64,000 bases of DNA from Methanocella_A sp963792125 (GCA_963792125.1 CAWBVA010000001.1:1-64000), one strand, 5' to 3'. Counted from the stretch's first letter, positions 8,455 to 17,141 are shown. Numbers and translations: made by a program. The notes: generated from the letters alone by a model not told the origin.

Positions 8455-9926
8455 AAAAAACGTATTCTGATACTCGCTGCAATAGTACTGATTATTGTAG
8501 CATCAGCGCTCATTGTCCAGGCTCACTCCCCCGATATGGACGCTGCACAAGAGAATGTAACTAATACGTATATCGTAGCGTTCAACGATGATTCTGATAC
8601 CGCAGGCGTGATGGACGAACAGGTCAGCACGTTTGCCGCGGAAAACAACGCGAATGTCTTAGAGCGATATACTCTCATAAACGCTGTCGCAATAAGCGTC
8701 CCGGATGAGGCGGCCGCTAAGAAGCTTGCCTCGATGGACGGCGTCAGGTACGTCGAAAAGGACGTCACTTTCCACGCGACCCTCGACAAGTCCGCCCCGC
8801 AGATGGGCACCCCTGTCGCCTGGGACGCAGGCCTGACCGGTAAAGGCGTGGTCGTCTGCATCGTAGACTCGGGCATAGACGGCAGCCATCCGGACCTGAA
8901 GGGCCGGGTCATCGGCTGGAAAGACATTGCCGGAGGCAAGTCGACCGGCCCCTACGATGACTTTGGCCACGGCACCCACTGCGCCGGCATCATCGGCGGC
9001 AGCGGCGCTGCATCCGAGCGGCAAATACAAGGGCATCGCCCCCGAGGTACAATTCATTGGCGTCAAGGTGCTGGGCAAGGACGGCTCGGGCAGCGAGTCC
9101 AGCATCCTGGCAGGCCTCCAGTACGCGGCGAGCACTAACGCCAGCGTGATCTCCATGTCGCTCGGCTCGGACCAGCACTCACAGGCGATCTGTGACGCAG
9201 TCAGCAAGTGCGTGAAGAACGGCAAGATCGTGATCGTCGCGGCAGGCAACAGCGGCCCGAACGGCAAGACGATCGGCTGTCCCAGCGACAACAAGGACGT
9301 GATCACCGTCGGAGCGGTCGACAGGACTGACAAGGTCTGCTCGTTCAGCTCACGGGGCCCGTTGAAGGACGGCTCAATTAAGCCTGACGTGACCGCCCCC
9401 GGCTACCAGATCGTCTCCTGCCGTGCCACGGGCACCAGCGACGGGAAAGCCATTGACCAGTATTACCTCTCCATGAGCGGCACCTCGATGGCATGCCCCA
9501 TGGTCTCGGGCACCGCGGCACTGATGGTCCAGAAGGACCACTCTATGACGCCGCAGAAGGCAAAGGAGATCATGGAGAAGACGGCAAAGCCGCTGGGCAC
9601 GAAGATACCTGACAGCGACTATGGATACGGCAGGATCAACATAAAGGATATCCTCGCTTACATGGACGGCAGCTGGAAGCCTGCGCCGACACCGTCGCCG
9701 ACGCTATCGCCGACGCCCACTGCAACACCAAAGCCGGGAGTATCCCCGACGCCGAAGCCGAAGCCGTTGCCTACACCGACACCGTCGCCGACGCTCAAGC
9801 CCGGAAATCCCGGGATACCCGTTTCCGGGATATAACCCGTACCCCGGTTACCCGTACCCGAGCAATCCGTACCCGAACTACCCGTACCCGGGATATAATC
9901 CTTATCCCGGCTACCCGTACTTTTAA
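8452..9926 (+). CDS. Secreted subtilisin-like serine protease with Pro/Thr linker and Tyr-Pro repeat tail (two frame breaks)
   Basis: About 490 residues after repair. Signal peptide (KKRILILAAIVLIIVASALIV), I9 propeptide (residues about 38-105), then the S8 catalytic domain with Asp in VDSGIDGSHPDL, His in GHGTHCAG, oxyanion Asn in AAGNSGPNG and Ser in SGTSMACPMVSG. Frame breaks: +1 near 9020 (GGSGAAS then GKYKGIAPEVQF) and +1 near 9810 in CCCGGG. The second matters: without it the protein stops at 9835, with it a tail of Tyr-Pro repeats (NPYPGYPYPSNPYPNYPYPG) runs to the TAA at 9924. Before the tail is a TP/SP-rich linker. Start codon is apparently ATA. It should act outside the cell and could be controlled by the free I9 protein at 2.9 kb. 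Confidence 0.88.
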
Positions 9927-9958
9927 GCAGGGGGCTTTTGCCCCCGCTATTTTCTTTT
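9927..9958 (+). terminator. Hairpin plus T-rich tract after the subtilase gene
   Basis: GCAGGGGGC TTTT GCCCCCGC forms an 8-pair stem with one bulge, followed by TATTTTCTTTT. It begins directly after the repaired TAA stop at 9924, which independently supports the longer C-terminus. Confidence 0.7.
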
Positions 9959-10035
9959 ATGCCCGGTAACAACAGGGACCGCTATCCACAAATTTATGTA
10001 AATTACAGGGTGTCAAAAGATTTTTAACATCAAAC

Positions 10036-10063
10036 GTAATAAGAATATCAATAATCGTATTAC
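10036..10063 (+). promoter_or_regulatory. Candidate NikR operator, GTAATA-N16-TATTAC
   Basis: A perfect 6+6 inverted repeat separated by exactly 16 bases, 20 bases upstream of nikR. The half-site spacing equals that of the E. coli NikR operator (GTATGA-N16-TCATAC, established knowledge), although the half-site sequence differs. Autoregulation of the nickel operon is inferred. Confidence 0.5.
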
Positions 10064-10083
10064 TATACGCACGGAGAAAGAGT

Positions 10084-10506
10084 ATGGAACAGGAATTAAT
10101 GCGCATCGGGGTGTCGCTGCCAGACAATCTTCTGGGCCGCTTCGACCAGATCATCGAGAAGCGCGGCTACTCGTCCCGGTCCGAGGGCATCCGGGACGCT
10201 ATCAGGAACTACATCCTCCACTACGAGTGGATGAACGAGGTCGAGGGCGCCCGTATCGGCATCATCACGCTGATCTACGACCACGACCAGCGTGGCCTGG
10301 TGAACAGCCTGACCGACATCCAGCATGAGGCCATGGACATGATCAAGTCTTCGGTCCACGTACATCTCGACCACGACAACTGCCTGGAGATCATCATGCT
10401 CCAGGGCGAAGGCCAGAAGGTCAAAGTGGTCGCGGAGAAGATGATGGCCCTGAAGGGCGTCAAGCACGTCAAGCTGACCACCATTTCCCCGAACACCGAG
10501 CTTTAG
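10084..10506 (+). CDS. nikR: Nickel-responsive transcriptional regulator NikR
   Basis: 140 residues, the family's usual size. The N-terminal ribbon-helix-helix (MRIGVSLPDNLLGRFDQII) binds DNA; the C-terminal ACT-like domain carries the high-affinity Ni ligands H81, H92, H94 and C100, each exactly five residues later than E. coli H76, H87, H89 and C95. It represses nickel uptake when nickel is replete. It heads the cluster nikR-cbiQ-cbiO-HD with cbiM further downstream, and a palindrome matching NikR spacing lies just upstream. Confidence 0.95.
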   Translation: MEQELMRIGVSLPDNLLGRFDQIIEKRGYSSRSEGIRDAIRNYILHYEWMNEVEGARIGIITLIYDHDQRGLVNSLTDIQHEAMDMIKSSVHVHLDHDNCLEIIMLQGEGQKVKVVAEKMMALKGVKHVKLTTISPNTEL

Positions 10507-10514
10507 GCTATAAC

Positions 10515-11426
10515 ATGACAATCCCCGCGTGGATGAGCCAGACGGACGACAGTCCTCCGCCGGCCTGCGGCGCAGGCAGCGGCCGGAAGAGCTTCGCCAG
10601 GAAGACCGCCGACAGCCTCCTGAAATTTTTCGAGGGCACACTTGCTTCCGGCGGCTATGCGAAACGCGACGGGCTACTGCAGAGTCTGGACTCCCGTGTC
10701 AAACTCATCGCGACACTTGCGCTGGTCGTTTCCGTGACGCTGGTCGGCGACCTGCCCGTACTGGTATGCGTGTACCTGCTTTTGCTCGCACTGGCATACG
10801 CGAGCAAGGTGGACCTTGGCTACTTTAACAAAGTTGTCTGGGCATTCATCCCGTTCTTCTCTGGCGTTATTGTCATCCCGCTGCTCTTTAACGTGTTCAT
10901 GGCCGGAGACCCTCTGTTCCATATCTTCTCTTCCGGCGGCTTCACGCTTTATGTCACGAAACAGGGCCTGCTGTTCGCTGTCTCCTTCGTCGCCAGGGTG
11001 ACTACGTGTGCCGCAGCAGTAGTATTACTCGTCCTCAGCACGCCGCAGGAATCCCTGTTCAAGTCGTTCAGATCGCTTGGCGTGCCAAAGGTCTACGTCC
11101 TGACGCTGGACATGGCCTACAGGTATATTTTCCTGCTTATGGACATCACCCGGGACATACTGACGGCCAAAAAGAGCCGCACGATACGGAGTGGCGGCAT
11201 GCTGTCGGAACAGCGTTGGGTGGCCGGGAGGATCGGATACCTGTTGTTCCGGACGCTTGACATGAGCGATAAAGTGCATAAGGCGATGATCAGCCGGGGG
11301 TTCACCGGGGAAGTCAAGGTGCTTAAGAAGTTCCGGGCGACCGGCCGGGACTATGCAGCCCTTGCCACCTCGCTGGCCATTTGCATATTGCTGGTGCTGT
11401 ACTCACAAAATCTAATCGGGATTTAG
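10515..11426 (+). CDS. cbiQ: Energy-coupling transmembrane protein of nickel/cobalt ECF transporter (CbiQ/NikQ)
   Basis: 303 residues; after a soluble N-terminal 55 residues it has about six membrane segments (LIATLALVVSVTLVGDLPVL, VWAFIPFFSGVIVIPLLFNV and others) and the cytoplasmic ARG-type coupling region (AKKSRTIRSGG, MISRGFTGEVKVL) that contacts the ATPase. It joins the substrate component CbiM to the ATPase CbiO. It starts eight bases after nikR, so the two are co-transcribed. Nickel rather than cobalt is inferred from NikR. Confidence 0.9.
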   Translation: MTIPAWMSQTDDSPPPACGAGSGRKSFARKTADSLLKFFEGTLASGGYAKRDGLLQSLDSRVKLIATLALVVSVTLVGDLPVLVCVYLLLLALAYASKVDLGYFNKVVWAFIPFFSGVIVIPLLFNVFMAGDPLFHIFSSGGFTLYVTKQGLLFAVSFVARVTTCAAAVVLLVLSTPQESLFKSFRSLGVPKVYVLTLDMAYRYIFLLMDITRDILTAKKSRTIRSGGMLSEQRWVAGRIGYLLFRTLDMSDKVHKAMISRGFTGEVKVLKKFRATGRDYAALATSLAICILLVLYSQNLIGI

Positions 11427-11434
11427 GTCTTACC

Positions 11435-12265
11435 ATGGAAAATGTCTTCGAGCTAAAGAATGTCTCGTATTCATATCTGGACAAGTTTACGGCGATCAGC
11501 GACGTCAGCCTGACGGTCGGCAAGGGCGAGCAGGTCGTCCTGATGGGCGCCAACGGGTGCGGGAAGTCGACGCTGCTGTCCGTGCTCAACGCACTGGTCT
11601 ACCCTGCGAGCGGCGAGTTCCGGGCGTTCGGCAACCCGGTGACAGAGGAGGTCTTCGATTCCCTCAGCGGCAACGAGTTCAGCCGCTACTTCCGGCGCAA
11701 AGTCGGGTTCGTGTTCCAGAACTCCGACGCGCAACTGTTCTCCTCGACCGTCTACGACGAGATCGCCTTCGGCCCGATGCAGCTCGATATGAAGCCCGAC
11801 GAGGTCAAAGCCCGCGTCGAAGAGGTTATGGGCATGATCGAGATCGGGCACCTTAGAGACCGTGCGCCTCATACGTTGAGCGGCGGCGAGAAGAAGAAAG
11901 TCTGCATCGCCTCGGTGCTGGCGACCAACCCGGACGTGCTCCTGCTGGACGAGCCGACATCCGGCCTGGACCCGCGGACACAACTCTGGCTGATCGAATT
12001 GCTGCACGAGCTGGGACACGCGGGCAAGACTATCGTGACCGCGACTCACGACCTCGATGCCATCGAGCACATCAGCAGCCGGGCCATCGTCATGGGCGAA
12101 GACCACACGATCAGGGTGGACGCGCCGACGACACGGGTGGCCAACGACCTGGAGCTGCTGCTTTCCACGAATCTGATCCACAAGCACATGCACCGCCACG
12201 GGACCACCACTCACCAGCACATGCACATGCACGATCACGACCACGTTCATGAGCACGAGCGCTGA
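11435..12265 (+). CDS. cbiO: ECF nickel transporter ATPase CbiO/NikO with His-rich C-terminal tail
   Basis: 276 residues from the ATG at 11435, eight bases after cbiQ. Walker A GANGCGKST, Q-loop FVFQNSDAQLFSS, signature LSGGEKKKVCIA and Walker B VLLLDEPTSGLD are intact. The last 28 residues are a histidine-rich tail (HKHMHRH, then HQHMHMHDHDHVHEHER), about 12 His, which is not part of the ABC fold. Such tails bind Ni(II) or Zn(II) in other proteins; here it could buffer nickel delivered by the transporter (inference). Confidence 0.92.
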   Translation: MENVFELKNVSYSYLDKFTAISDVSLTVGKGEQVVLMGANGCGKSTLLSVLNALVYPASGEFRAFGNPVTEEVFDSLSGNEFSRYFRRKVGFVFQNSDAQLFSSTVYDEIAFGPMQLDMKPDEVKARVEEVMGMIEIGHLRDRAPHTLSGGEKKKVCIASVLATNPDVLLLDEPTSGLDPRTQLWLIELLHELGHAGKTIVTATHDLDAIEHISSRAIVMGEDHTIRVDAPTTRVANDLELLLSTNLIHKHMHRHGTTTHQHMHMHDHDHVHEHER

Positions 12266-12269
12266 TATC

Positions 12270-12879
12270 ATGGACCGGCTGCAACAACAAATCGCTTTCC
12301 TCATGGAGATCGACCGGCTGAAGCACATCTACCGGCAGACGTACCTGCTGGACAAATCCCGGCATGACAGTGACGTCGAGCACTCCTGGCACTTTGCGGT
12401 CATGGCGATGGTGCTGTCGGAGTATGCGAAAGACTCCGTCGACGTGTGCAAGGTCATGAAAATGGCGCTGATACATGACATCGTGGAGATCGACGCTGGC
12501 GACGTATTCGTCTACGATCGCAAGGACAGCGGGGACCATTACGCGCTGGAGCAGGCAGCCGCAAAACGGATTTTCGGCATGCTGCCGGCCGACCAGGCGA
12601 AGGAATACATCGCGTTATGGGAAGAGTTCGAGGCCAGAGAGACGCCGGAGGCAAAGTTCGCCGCCGCGCTCGACCGGCTGGACCCGCTACTACACAACTA
12701 TTACACAGAGGGCAGATCATGGCGAGAGCACGGGGTTACCGCTGACCAGAGTCCTGGAGATCAACAGTCGCATCGGCCTCGCGGCACCGGAGCTCTGGGA
12801 GCGGGTGCGCGCGCTTGTCCTGGACTGCGTCGAGAAGGGGTACCTGGAACCGGGCAATGGCAGTCCTGTTAAGAAATAA
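12270..12879 (+). CDS. HD-domain phosphohydrolase (YfbR/HD_3 type), frameshifted
   Basis: About 202 residues. Metal motif of the HD fold: H in VEHSWHFAVMAM, HD in ALIHDIVEIDAGD, D in LDRLDPLLHN. Such proteins are 5'-deoxynucleotidases or related phosphohydrolases. The frame breaks (+1) near 12741 inside HGVT; the following frame reads LTRVLEINSRIGLAAPELWE, matching the usual C-terminal helix, and stops at 12879. An ATG at 12249 overlaps cbiO and is a possible alternative start. Its place between cbiO and cbiM suggests co-transcription rather than a role in nickel uptake. Confidence 0.85.
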
Positions 12880-13177
12880 TTTCAAATAGATAATATAGTG
12901 TTACTTTTTTATTATAATATTGTTACTTAAGTTGTACATATGGTAAATAAAAGTAATACAAAAACACTCTGACTATTTCGTCATGAAAATATTCTGTATC
13001 CATTAAACTGATTGATAATGCTTCAATAAAAGTTATAATAACGTCGATATTAGTTCAATATGGTCAATATTATCGGTATGTACATCGATGTTACATATTT
13101 TTATAATAGGCCTTAATTAGTGTTACTAATCGATACGTTTTTATAACTAAAAGTGTCATTTACATATTGGTGATATT
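12880..13177 (+). promoter_or_regulatory. AT-rich cbiM upstream region with GTGTTAC/GTAATAC half-sites
   Basis: No gene. GTGTTAC occurs at 12898 and 13120 and GTAATAC at 12953, resembling the half-sites of the nikR palindrome (GTAATA/TATTAC) but without its N16 spacing. A Shine-Dalgarno GGTGAT stands before the TTG start of cbiM. Separate promoter control of cbiM is likely; the operator is not clear. Confidence 0.35.
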
Positions 13178-14170
13178 TTGCACATACCCGATACGTACCT
13201 CGGGCCAATGGGGTACATACCATTGTTCATCATCATGATACCGATCTGGCTGTACGCCAGTCACCGCCTCAACAAAGAGCTACGCTCGAAGCAGGTGCCG
13301 CTCCTCGCGCTGGCAGCGGCATTCTCCTTCGTCATCATGATGTTCAACATCCCCATGCCCGGCGGCACCTCGGGGCACATGGTAGGCGCTGCGCTGATCA
13401 GCATCATCCTCGGCCCGTGGGCGGGTGTGGTCGCGATGACAGTGACGCTGGCCATACAGGCATTTGTCATGCGGGACGGAGGCATCACAGCGATCGGGGC
13501 GAATTGCTTTACCATGGCTTTCCTGATGCCGGTGAGCGCATATATCACCTACAGGATCATCAGCAGCCGTTCGGAGGCGACGTCATTGCGGAGGCTCCTG
13601 GCCGCAGCCGTCGCCGGGTTCGTATCCCTGGTCATCGGCGGCATGGCTACCGGGTTCATCCTGGGCTCCCAGTACCCGCAGTTCTTCCCGTACGCATACA
13701 ACGTATCGCTACCGGCCATGCTGATCGACAGTCTCTTCTTCGGCGTCTTCGAGGCGATCGTCACCGGGCTCATCTTCGCGTACATACAGAGCAACGACCC
13801 GTCGCTCATCGGCGGCAAGGCAAAAGTCCCGGCCGCTATGACACAGAAGGCGAATAGTAAGCTCGTAAGGAACCTCCTCATCGGGCTGGCCGCACTGATC
13901 GTGCTCACGCCCATCGGCCTGATCGCGTCAGGCGTACCATTCGGCGAGTGGAGCCTGGAAGAGCTACGACAGGAAGCCGGGTATATCCCTTCCGGCATCA
14001 GCACCGGCGCCGGGGACTTCTGGAATACGCCCCTGTCCGACTACGGGGTCCCGGGCCTCAGCGCTCCCGTCGGGTATGTCATCTCTGCCATCGTCGGAGT
14101 GGCCCTTTGCGGAGGCCTGCTCTATCTGGCGATGCTCTGGGCCAAGAAGAAGGAAAGAGCGGAAGAATGA
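13178..14170 (+). CDS. cbiM: Nickel ECF transporter substrate component, CbiM-CbiN/PDGLE fusion (NikMN type)
   Basis: 330 residues starting at TTG (GGTGATATTTTG), so the protein begins Met-His-Ile-Pro-Asp, the N-terminus whose amino group and His2 bind the metal in this family. CbiM covers about residues 1-215 (GTSGHMVGAALISIILGPWAGVV; the conserved H near 69). The C-terminal part (LLIGLAALIVLTPIGLIASG, then about 70 residues and a last helix) corresponds to the PDGLE/NikN-type component fused in one chain. Forms the uptake complex with cbiQ and cbiO upstream. Confidence 0.9.
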   Translation: MHIPDTYLGPMGYIPLFIIMIPIWLYASHRLNKELRSKQVPLLALAAAFSFVIMMFNIPMPGGTSGHMVGAALISIILGPWAGVVAMTVTLAIQAFVMRDGGITAIGANCFTMAFLMPVSAYITYRIISSRSEATSLRRLLAAAVAGFVSLVIGGMATGFILGSQYPQFFPYAYNVSLPAMLIDSLFFGVFEAIVTGLIFAYIQSNDPSLIGGKAKVPAAMTQKANSKLVRNLLIGLAALIVLTPIGLIASGVPFGEWSLEELRQEAGYIPSGISTGAGDFWNTPLSDYGVPGLSAPVGYVISAIVGVALCGGLLYLAMLWAKKKERAEE

Positions 14171-14171
14171 G

Positions 14172-14199
14172 CACTTGCAGGTATCCCCTGTTGCAAGTG
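14172..14199. terminator. Hairpin between convergent cbiM and thiL
   Basis: CACTTGCA (14172-14179) pairs with TGCAAGTG (14192-14199) around a 12-base loop, immediately after the cbiM stop. It has no T-tract, so a role as bidirectional terminator or RNA end is inferred only from position. Confidence 0.4.
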
Positions 14200-14218
14200 T
14201 AACGGGGTACGGCGCCAG

Positions 14219-15187
14219 CTAATGAGCGGTATCCTGCCGCTTTTTCAGGTGCTCGTATCCTTTACAGGAGATCTCGCTCTTCCTGCCGTTGTCGTCCAGC
14301 GTGAGCCCGGATTCCGCGACCTTGCCAATCACTGTAAAGTTGACACCTTTGATTATATCAACATCTGCGGGAGCGACTGTGAACAGCAATTCGAACTCGC
14401 CCCCGAAGCAGATGGCCATGTCCAGCAACTCCGCGCGATCCTTTGCGACACGCCGGGCCTCGTCCATGACGGGCAGCTTATCCCCGTAGACGACGAAACC
14501 GACCTTGCTTGCAGTCGCCAGCTCATATACAGACTTGCCCAGGCCGTCGCTGATATCCATCATCGCCGTCACGCCGGGATAGTCCGAGAGAATCATGCCC
14601 TCGCCCAGCCGTGGCTCCGGCCTGAAGAACCTGCGGATCAGCACCTGCCGGTCTGAAGACGAAACGGCCCGGCCTTCGATCAGCACCTTATAGGCTGCCG
14701 CCGGCGTGCCCAGGTATCCCGTGACACATAACAGGTCACCAGGCTTCGCGCCTGAGCGCAGTTTGACCGCATCTTTTCTCACCAGACCTAACGCAGTGGT
14801 TACCATGGTCAGCTCCTGGTGCTGGTCGGTGTCGCCGCCCACGATCTCGGTGCCGTACGTCCGGGCGCACCGGTCCATGCCCCGGGCGATATCTTCGACG
14901 AAGGCTACGTCCGTGTCGCCTGGTATGCCCATCGCCGCGACGACGCCGAGCGGCCGGGCGCCCATGGCGGCTACGTCGCTGAGGCTGACAGCGACGCTCA
15001 TCCAGCCTATGTCCTCGCCCGTCATCTCCCGTGGAAAATCCGTCACCCGGTGCAGCATGTCGATGGTAACCACCAGGTACTCCGGGCCGACGTCCAGCAC
15101 CGCACAGTCGTCGCCCAGGTACTTAGAGCGGAGAATGCCCCCTATACGTTTGATGAGCCCGATCTCGCCTATCTCGTTGACCTTCAT
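14219..15187 (-). CDS. thiL: Thiamine-monophosphate kinase
   Basis: 322 residues from the ATG at 15187 (GGTG six bases upstream). AIR-synthase-like fold: IKRIGGIL, KYLGDDCAVLD (Mg/ATP Asp), MLHRVTDFP, VSLSDVAAMGARPLG, EIVGGDTD and MDISDGLGKS are ThiL motifs. It phosphorylates thiamine-P to thiamine-PP, the cofactor needed by the PorAB enzyme at the right end of the window. It directly follows the GNAT gene and is probably co-transcribed with it. Confidence 0.92.
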   Translation of the reverse strand: MKVNEIGEIGLIKRIGGILRSKYLGDDCAVLDVGPEYLVVTIDMLHRVTDFPREMTGEDIGWMSVAVSLSDVAAMGARPLGVVAAMGIPGDTDVAFVEDIARGMDRCARTYGTEIVGGDTDQHQELTMVTTALGLVRKDAVKLRSGAKPGDLLCVTGYLGTPAAAYKVLIEGRAVSSSDRQVLIRRFFRPEPRLGEGMILSDYPGVTAMMDISDGLGKSVYELATASKVGFVVYGDKLPVMDEARRVAKDRAELLDMAICFGGEFELLFTVAPADVDIIKGVNFTVIGKVAESGLTLDDNGRKSEISCKGYEHLKKRQDTAH

Positions 15188-15196
15188 CCCGTGCAC

Positions 15197-16156
15197 CTAC
15201 AGCTTGATCATTAACGTCCTGCGTGTCCCGATCATCCTCGCCTCGATCAGGCCTTCCAGGTGATCATAGTCCTTCCGGGATAATAGCATGTTCGTCGTAT
15301 GCAGGCCCATGGCAGCCGCCTTGCTCAGCACTGCGAGGACCAGGTCGCCTGCGTCAGCCCCTGTTGACCAGCCCCGGACGATGGCTTTACCGGGTATCGG
15401 GCAGTGACAGGCAATTACGGCAGGATGCCCGTTCACCTTGAGATACCGGGTATGTCGCTGCATGTTCCTGCAGGAGGGGAGCGAATATTCGTCCGCTATC
15501 TCGAAGACGTGGTACGCCGAGCTCTGCAGCCGCCCGATCTTCATATCCATGCCCCAGGTGAAAGACTGCATGCTCAGGGGTGGCTGCAACGGCGCAACAT
15601 CCACCACATATTCGCCAGGCAGGGCTTCGATCTCCACCAGGGCGTCCCGGAAGGAAAAGCCGCACCTGCGGTAGAACTCTTCCGTGGCCTGGACCGAAGA
15701 CACGGTCAGTGAATCGCAGCGATTCTCCCTGGCGTACGCCAGGGCTTTTTCGACCATCATGGTACCGATGCCCCGGCCGCTGAAGTCCTTATGGACGTAC
15801 AGGAGGCCGATATGGCAGTTCCTGCCGTAGGGGACTCCCTCCCGGCTGACGAACAGTTCCATCTCGGCAACTGGCTGTCCATCCGCTTCCGCGACGAAGG
15901 GCAGATGATGGCCAAGCAGAAGGTTGTTCAGGTGAATGGCACAGGTCTCCGGACTCATCCACTGCCCGCCGAAGCCATATCGCTCGTCGAGCGTCAGGGC
16001 GTCGTAGCCCACTTCACAATGCTCTGCCTCAGTCCTGCGGTACCACTGGGGGACATGTGACATGTGTATGCGGGTAATCGCCGACGCATCGTCGAGACGG
16101 GCGAGCCGGATGTTAATCGGGCCTGGAGACAGTGGAGACCACATCCTCACATGCAC
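15197..16156 (-). CDS. GNAT-family N-acetyltransferase with unknown C-terminal domain
   Basis: 319 residues. The N-terminal ~170 residues are a GNAT domain: NIRLARLDDASAITRIH, then VAEMELFVS, the acetyl-CoA pyrophosphate loop GLLYVHKDFSGRGIGTMMVE and TEEFYRRCGFSFRD. The remaining ~140 residues (TWGMDMKIGRLQSSAYHVFE, then PAVIACHCPIPGKAIVRGW) resemble no family I can name and may define the substrate. Ten bases separate it from thiL. Confidence 0.85.
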   Translation of the reverse strand: MHVRMWSPLSPGPINIRLARLDDASAITRIHMSHVPQWYRRTEAEHCEVGYDALTLDERYGFGGQWMSPETCAIHLNNLLLGHHLPFVAEADGQPVAEMELFVSREGVPYGRNCHIGLLYVHKDFSGRGIGTMMVEKALAYARENRCDSLTVSSVQATEEFYRRCGFSFRDALVEIEALPGEYVVDVAPLQPPLSMQSFTWGMDMKIGRLQSSAYHVFEIADEYSLPSCRNMQRHTRYLKVNGHPAVIACHCPIPGKAIVRGWSTGADAGDLVLAVLSKAAAMGLHTTNMLLSRKDYDHLEGLIEARMIGTRRTLMIKL

Positions 16157-16180
16157 CGTATGTGCCCTTTATAAAAATAT

Positions 16181-17095
16181 CTACTGTGCTCCCTCGAAGA
16201 AGGAGCGGTACAGATCTTCAAGGCTGGTCATGGTCTGGCGGGCCTCGTATATCTCGGTAAAGGCCGACGCGTGCCGGATGACGCCGGGAATGTGTATGAT
16301 GTCGTCCACTTCGACGGTTACTATGCCCTCGCCCACGTACGTGTGGTTGACAAACAGCTGCTGGTTGATAGACTGCACCAGCCGGGCCTGGCTCATCGGG
16401 CTCACCCGGAGCGTCACGGCAGGCCGGCCGATCTTCTCCCGCACTGACGACATGCTCTCGTTCAGCAGCGTGGCGCCGTCCTTGATGATGGTCACGCCGT
16501 CGCAGATCCGGTCCAGCATGTCCATGTTGTTGGACGTGAGCAGGATAGTCTTGTCGCCTGAGCTTCGCAGTTTAGTGATCAGGTTACCGCAAAAGATGGG
16601 GTCCAGTTCCGAGAGCGACCCGTCCATCAGTATGACGCTGGCGTCCGTGAAGAGGCCCATAGCGATCGAGACACGGCGCTTCATGCCCCGGGATAGCTCG
16701 CCGATCTTCGTGTCCATGGAGTTTTCGAGATCCAGCATCCCGGCCAGCACGTCTACCCGGTAAGAAATATCCTCCCTCGACAGCCGGCACGACTTGCCGT
16801 GCTTCCACAACAGCGCTTTTGGCGTCTGGTTGTCCGGTATCCGACAGATGTCAGGCACCTGGGCGACCATGCGCTTCATCTCCGGGCTGGTCACGGGCAG
16901 GTCGTCGATGGTAGCGGACCCTGTGTCAGGCCTGACCTCGCCGGCCAGTACCCTGACTGCGGTGCTCTTGCCGCTGCCGTTAGGCCCTACCAGCGCGTGA
17001 ACCGTATTCTTGCGCACAGACAGGTCAAAACCGTTCAGCGCCCTGACTTTGCCGTATGTTTTTACAATCCCGTGGGCTTCGATCACGTAGACCAC
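16181..17095 (-). CDS. Orphan ABC-type ATPase with altered Walker B
   Basis: 304 residues. Walker A GPNGSGKST, signature LSRGMKRRVS and the H-loop region (ILLTSNNMDML, lacking the usual His) are recognisable, but Walker B reads VILMDGSLSELDP: the catalytic Glu after the Asp is Gly. A C-terminal ~85-residue extension follows, as in ABC-2 exporter ATPases. No permease gene is adjacent. It may bind ATP but hydrolyse it poorly, acting as a switch, or be decaying. A 17-bp palindrome overlaps its probable TATA box. Confidence 0.85.
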   Translation of the reverse strand: MVYVIEAHGIVKTYGKVRALNGFDLSVRKNTVHALVGPNGSGKSTAVRVLAGEVRPDTGSATIDDLPVTSPEMKRMVAQVPDICRIPDNQTPKALLWKHGKSCRLSREDISYRVDVLAGMLDLENSMDTKIGELSRGMKRRVSIAMGLFTDASVILMDGSLSELDPIFCGNLITKLRSSGDKTILLTSNNMDMLDRICDGVTIIKDGATLLNESMSSVREKIGRPAVTLRVSPMSQARLVQSINQQLFVNHTYVGEGIVTVEVDDIIHIPGVIRHASAFTEIYEARQTMTSLEDLYRSFFEGAQ

Positions 17096-17124
17096 TGTAG
17101 GATATGATCGCTCTTTTACTATTT

Positions 17125-17141
17125 AAACGTTGAACGTTTAC
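17125..17141 (-). promoter_or_regulatory. Perfect palindrome TAAACGTT-G-AACGTTTA
   Basis: A 17-bp perfect inverted repeat about 30 bases upstream of the orphan ABC ATPase. On the minus strand it runs into TTTAAATAGT, a plausible TATA box, so a protein bound here would block the promoter. The regulator is not known. Confidence 0.5.

Noticed and set aside
12880..13177. Cobalamin or metal riboswitch upstream of cbiM
   Set aside because: No conserved riboswitch core seen; the region is AT-rich and protein (NikR) control is more likely in archaea.
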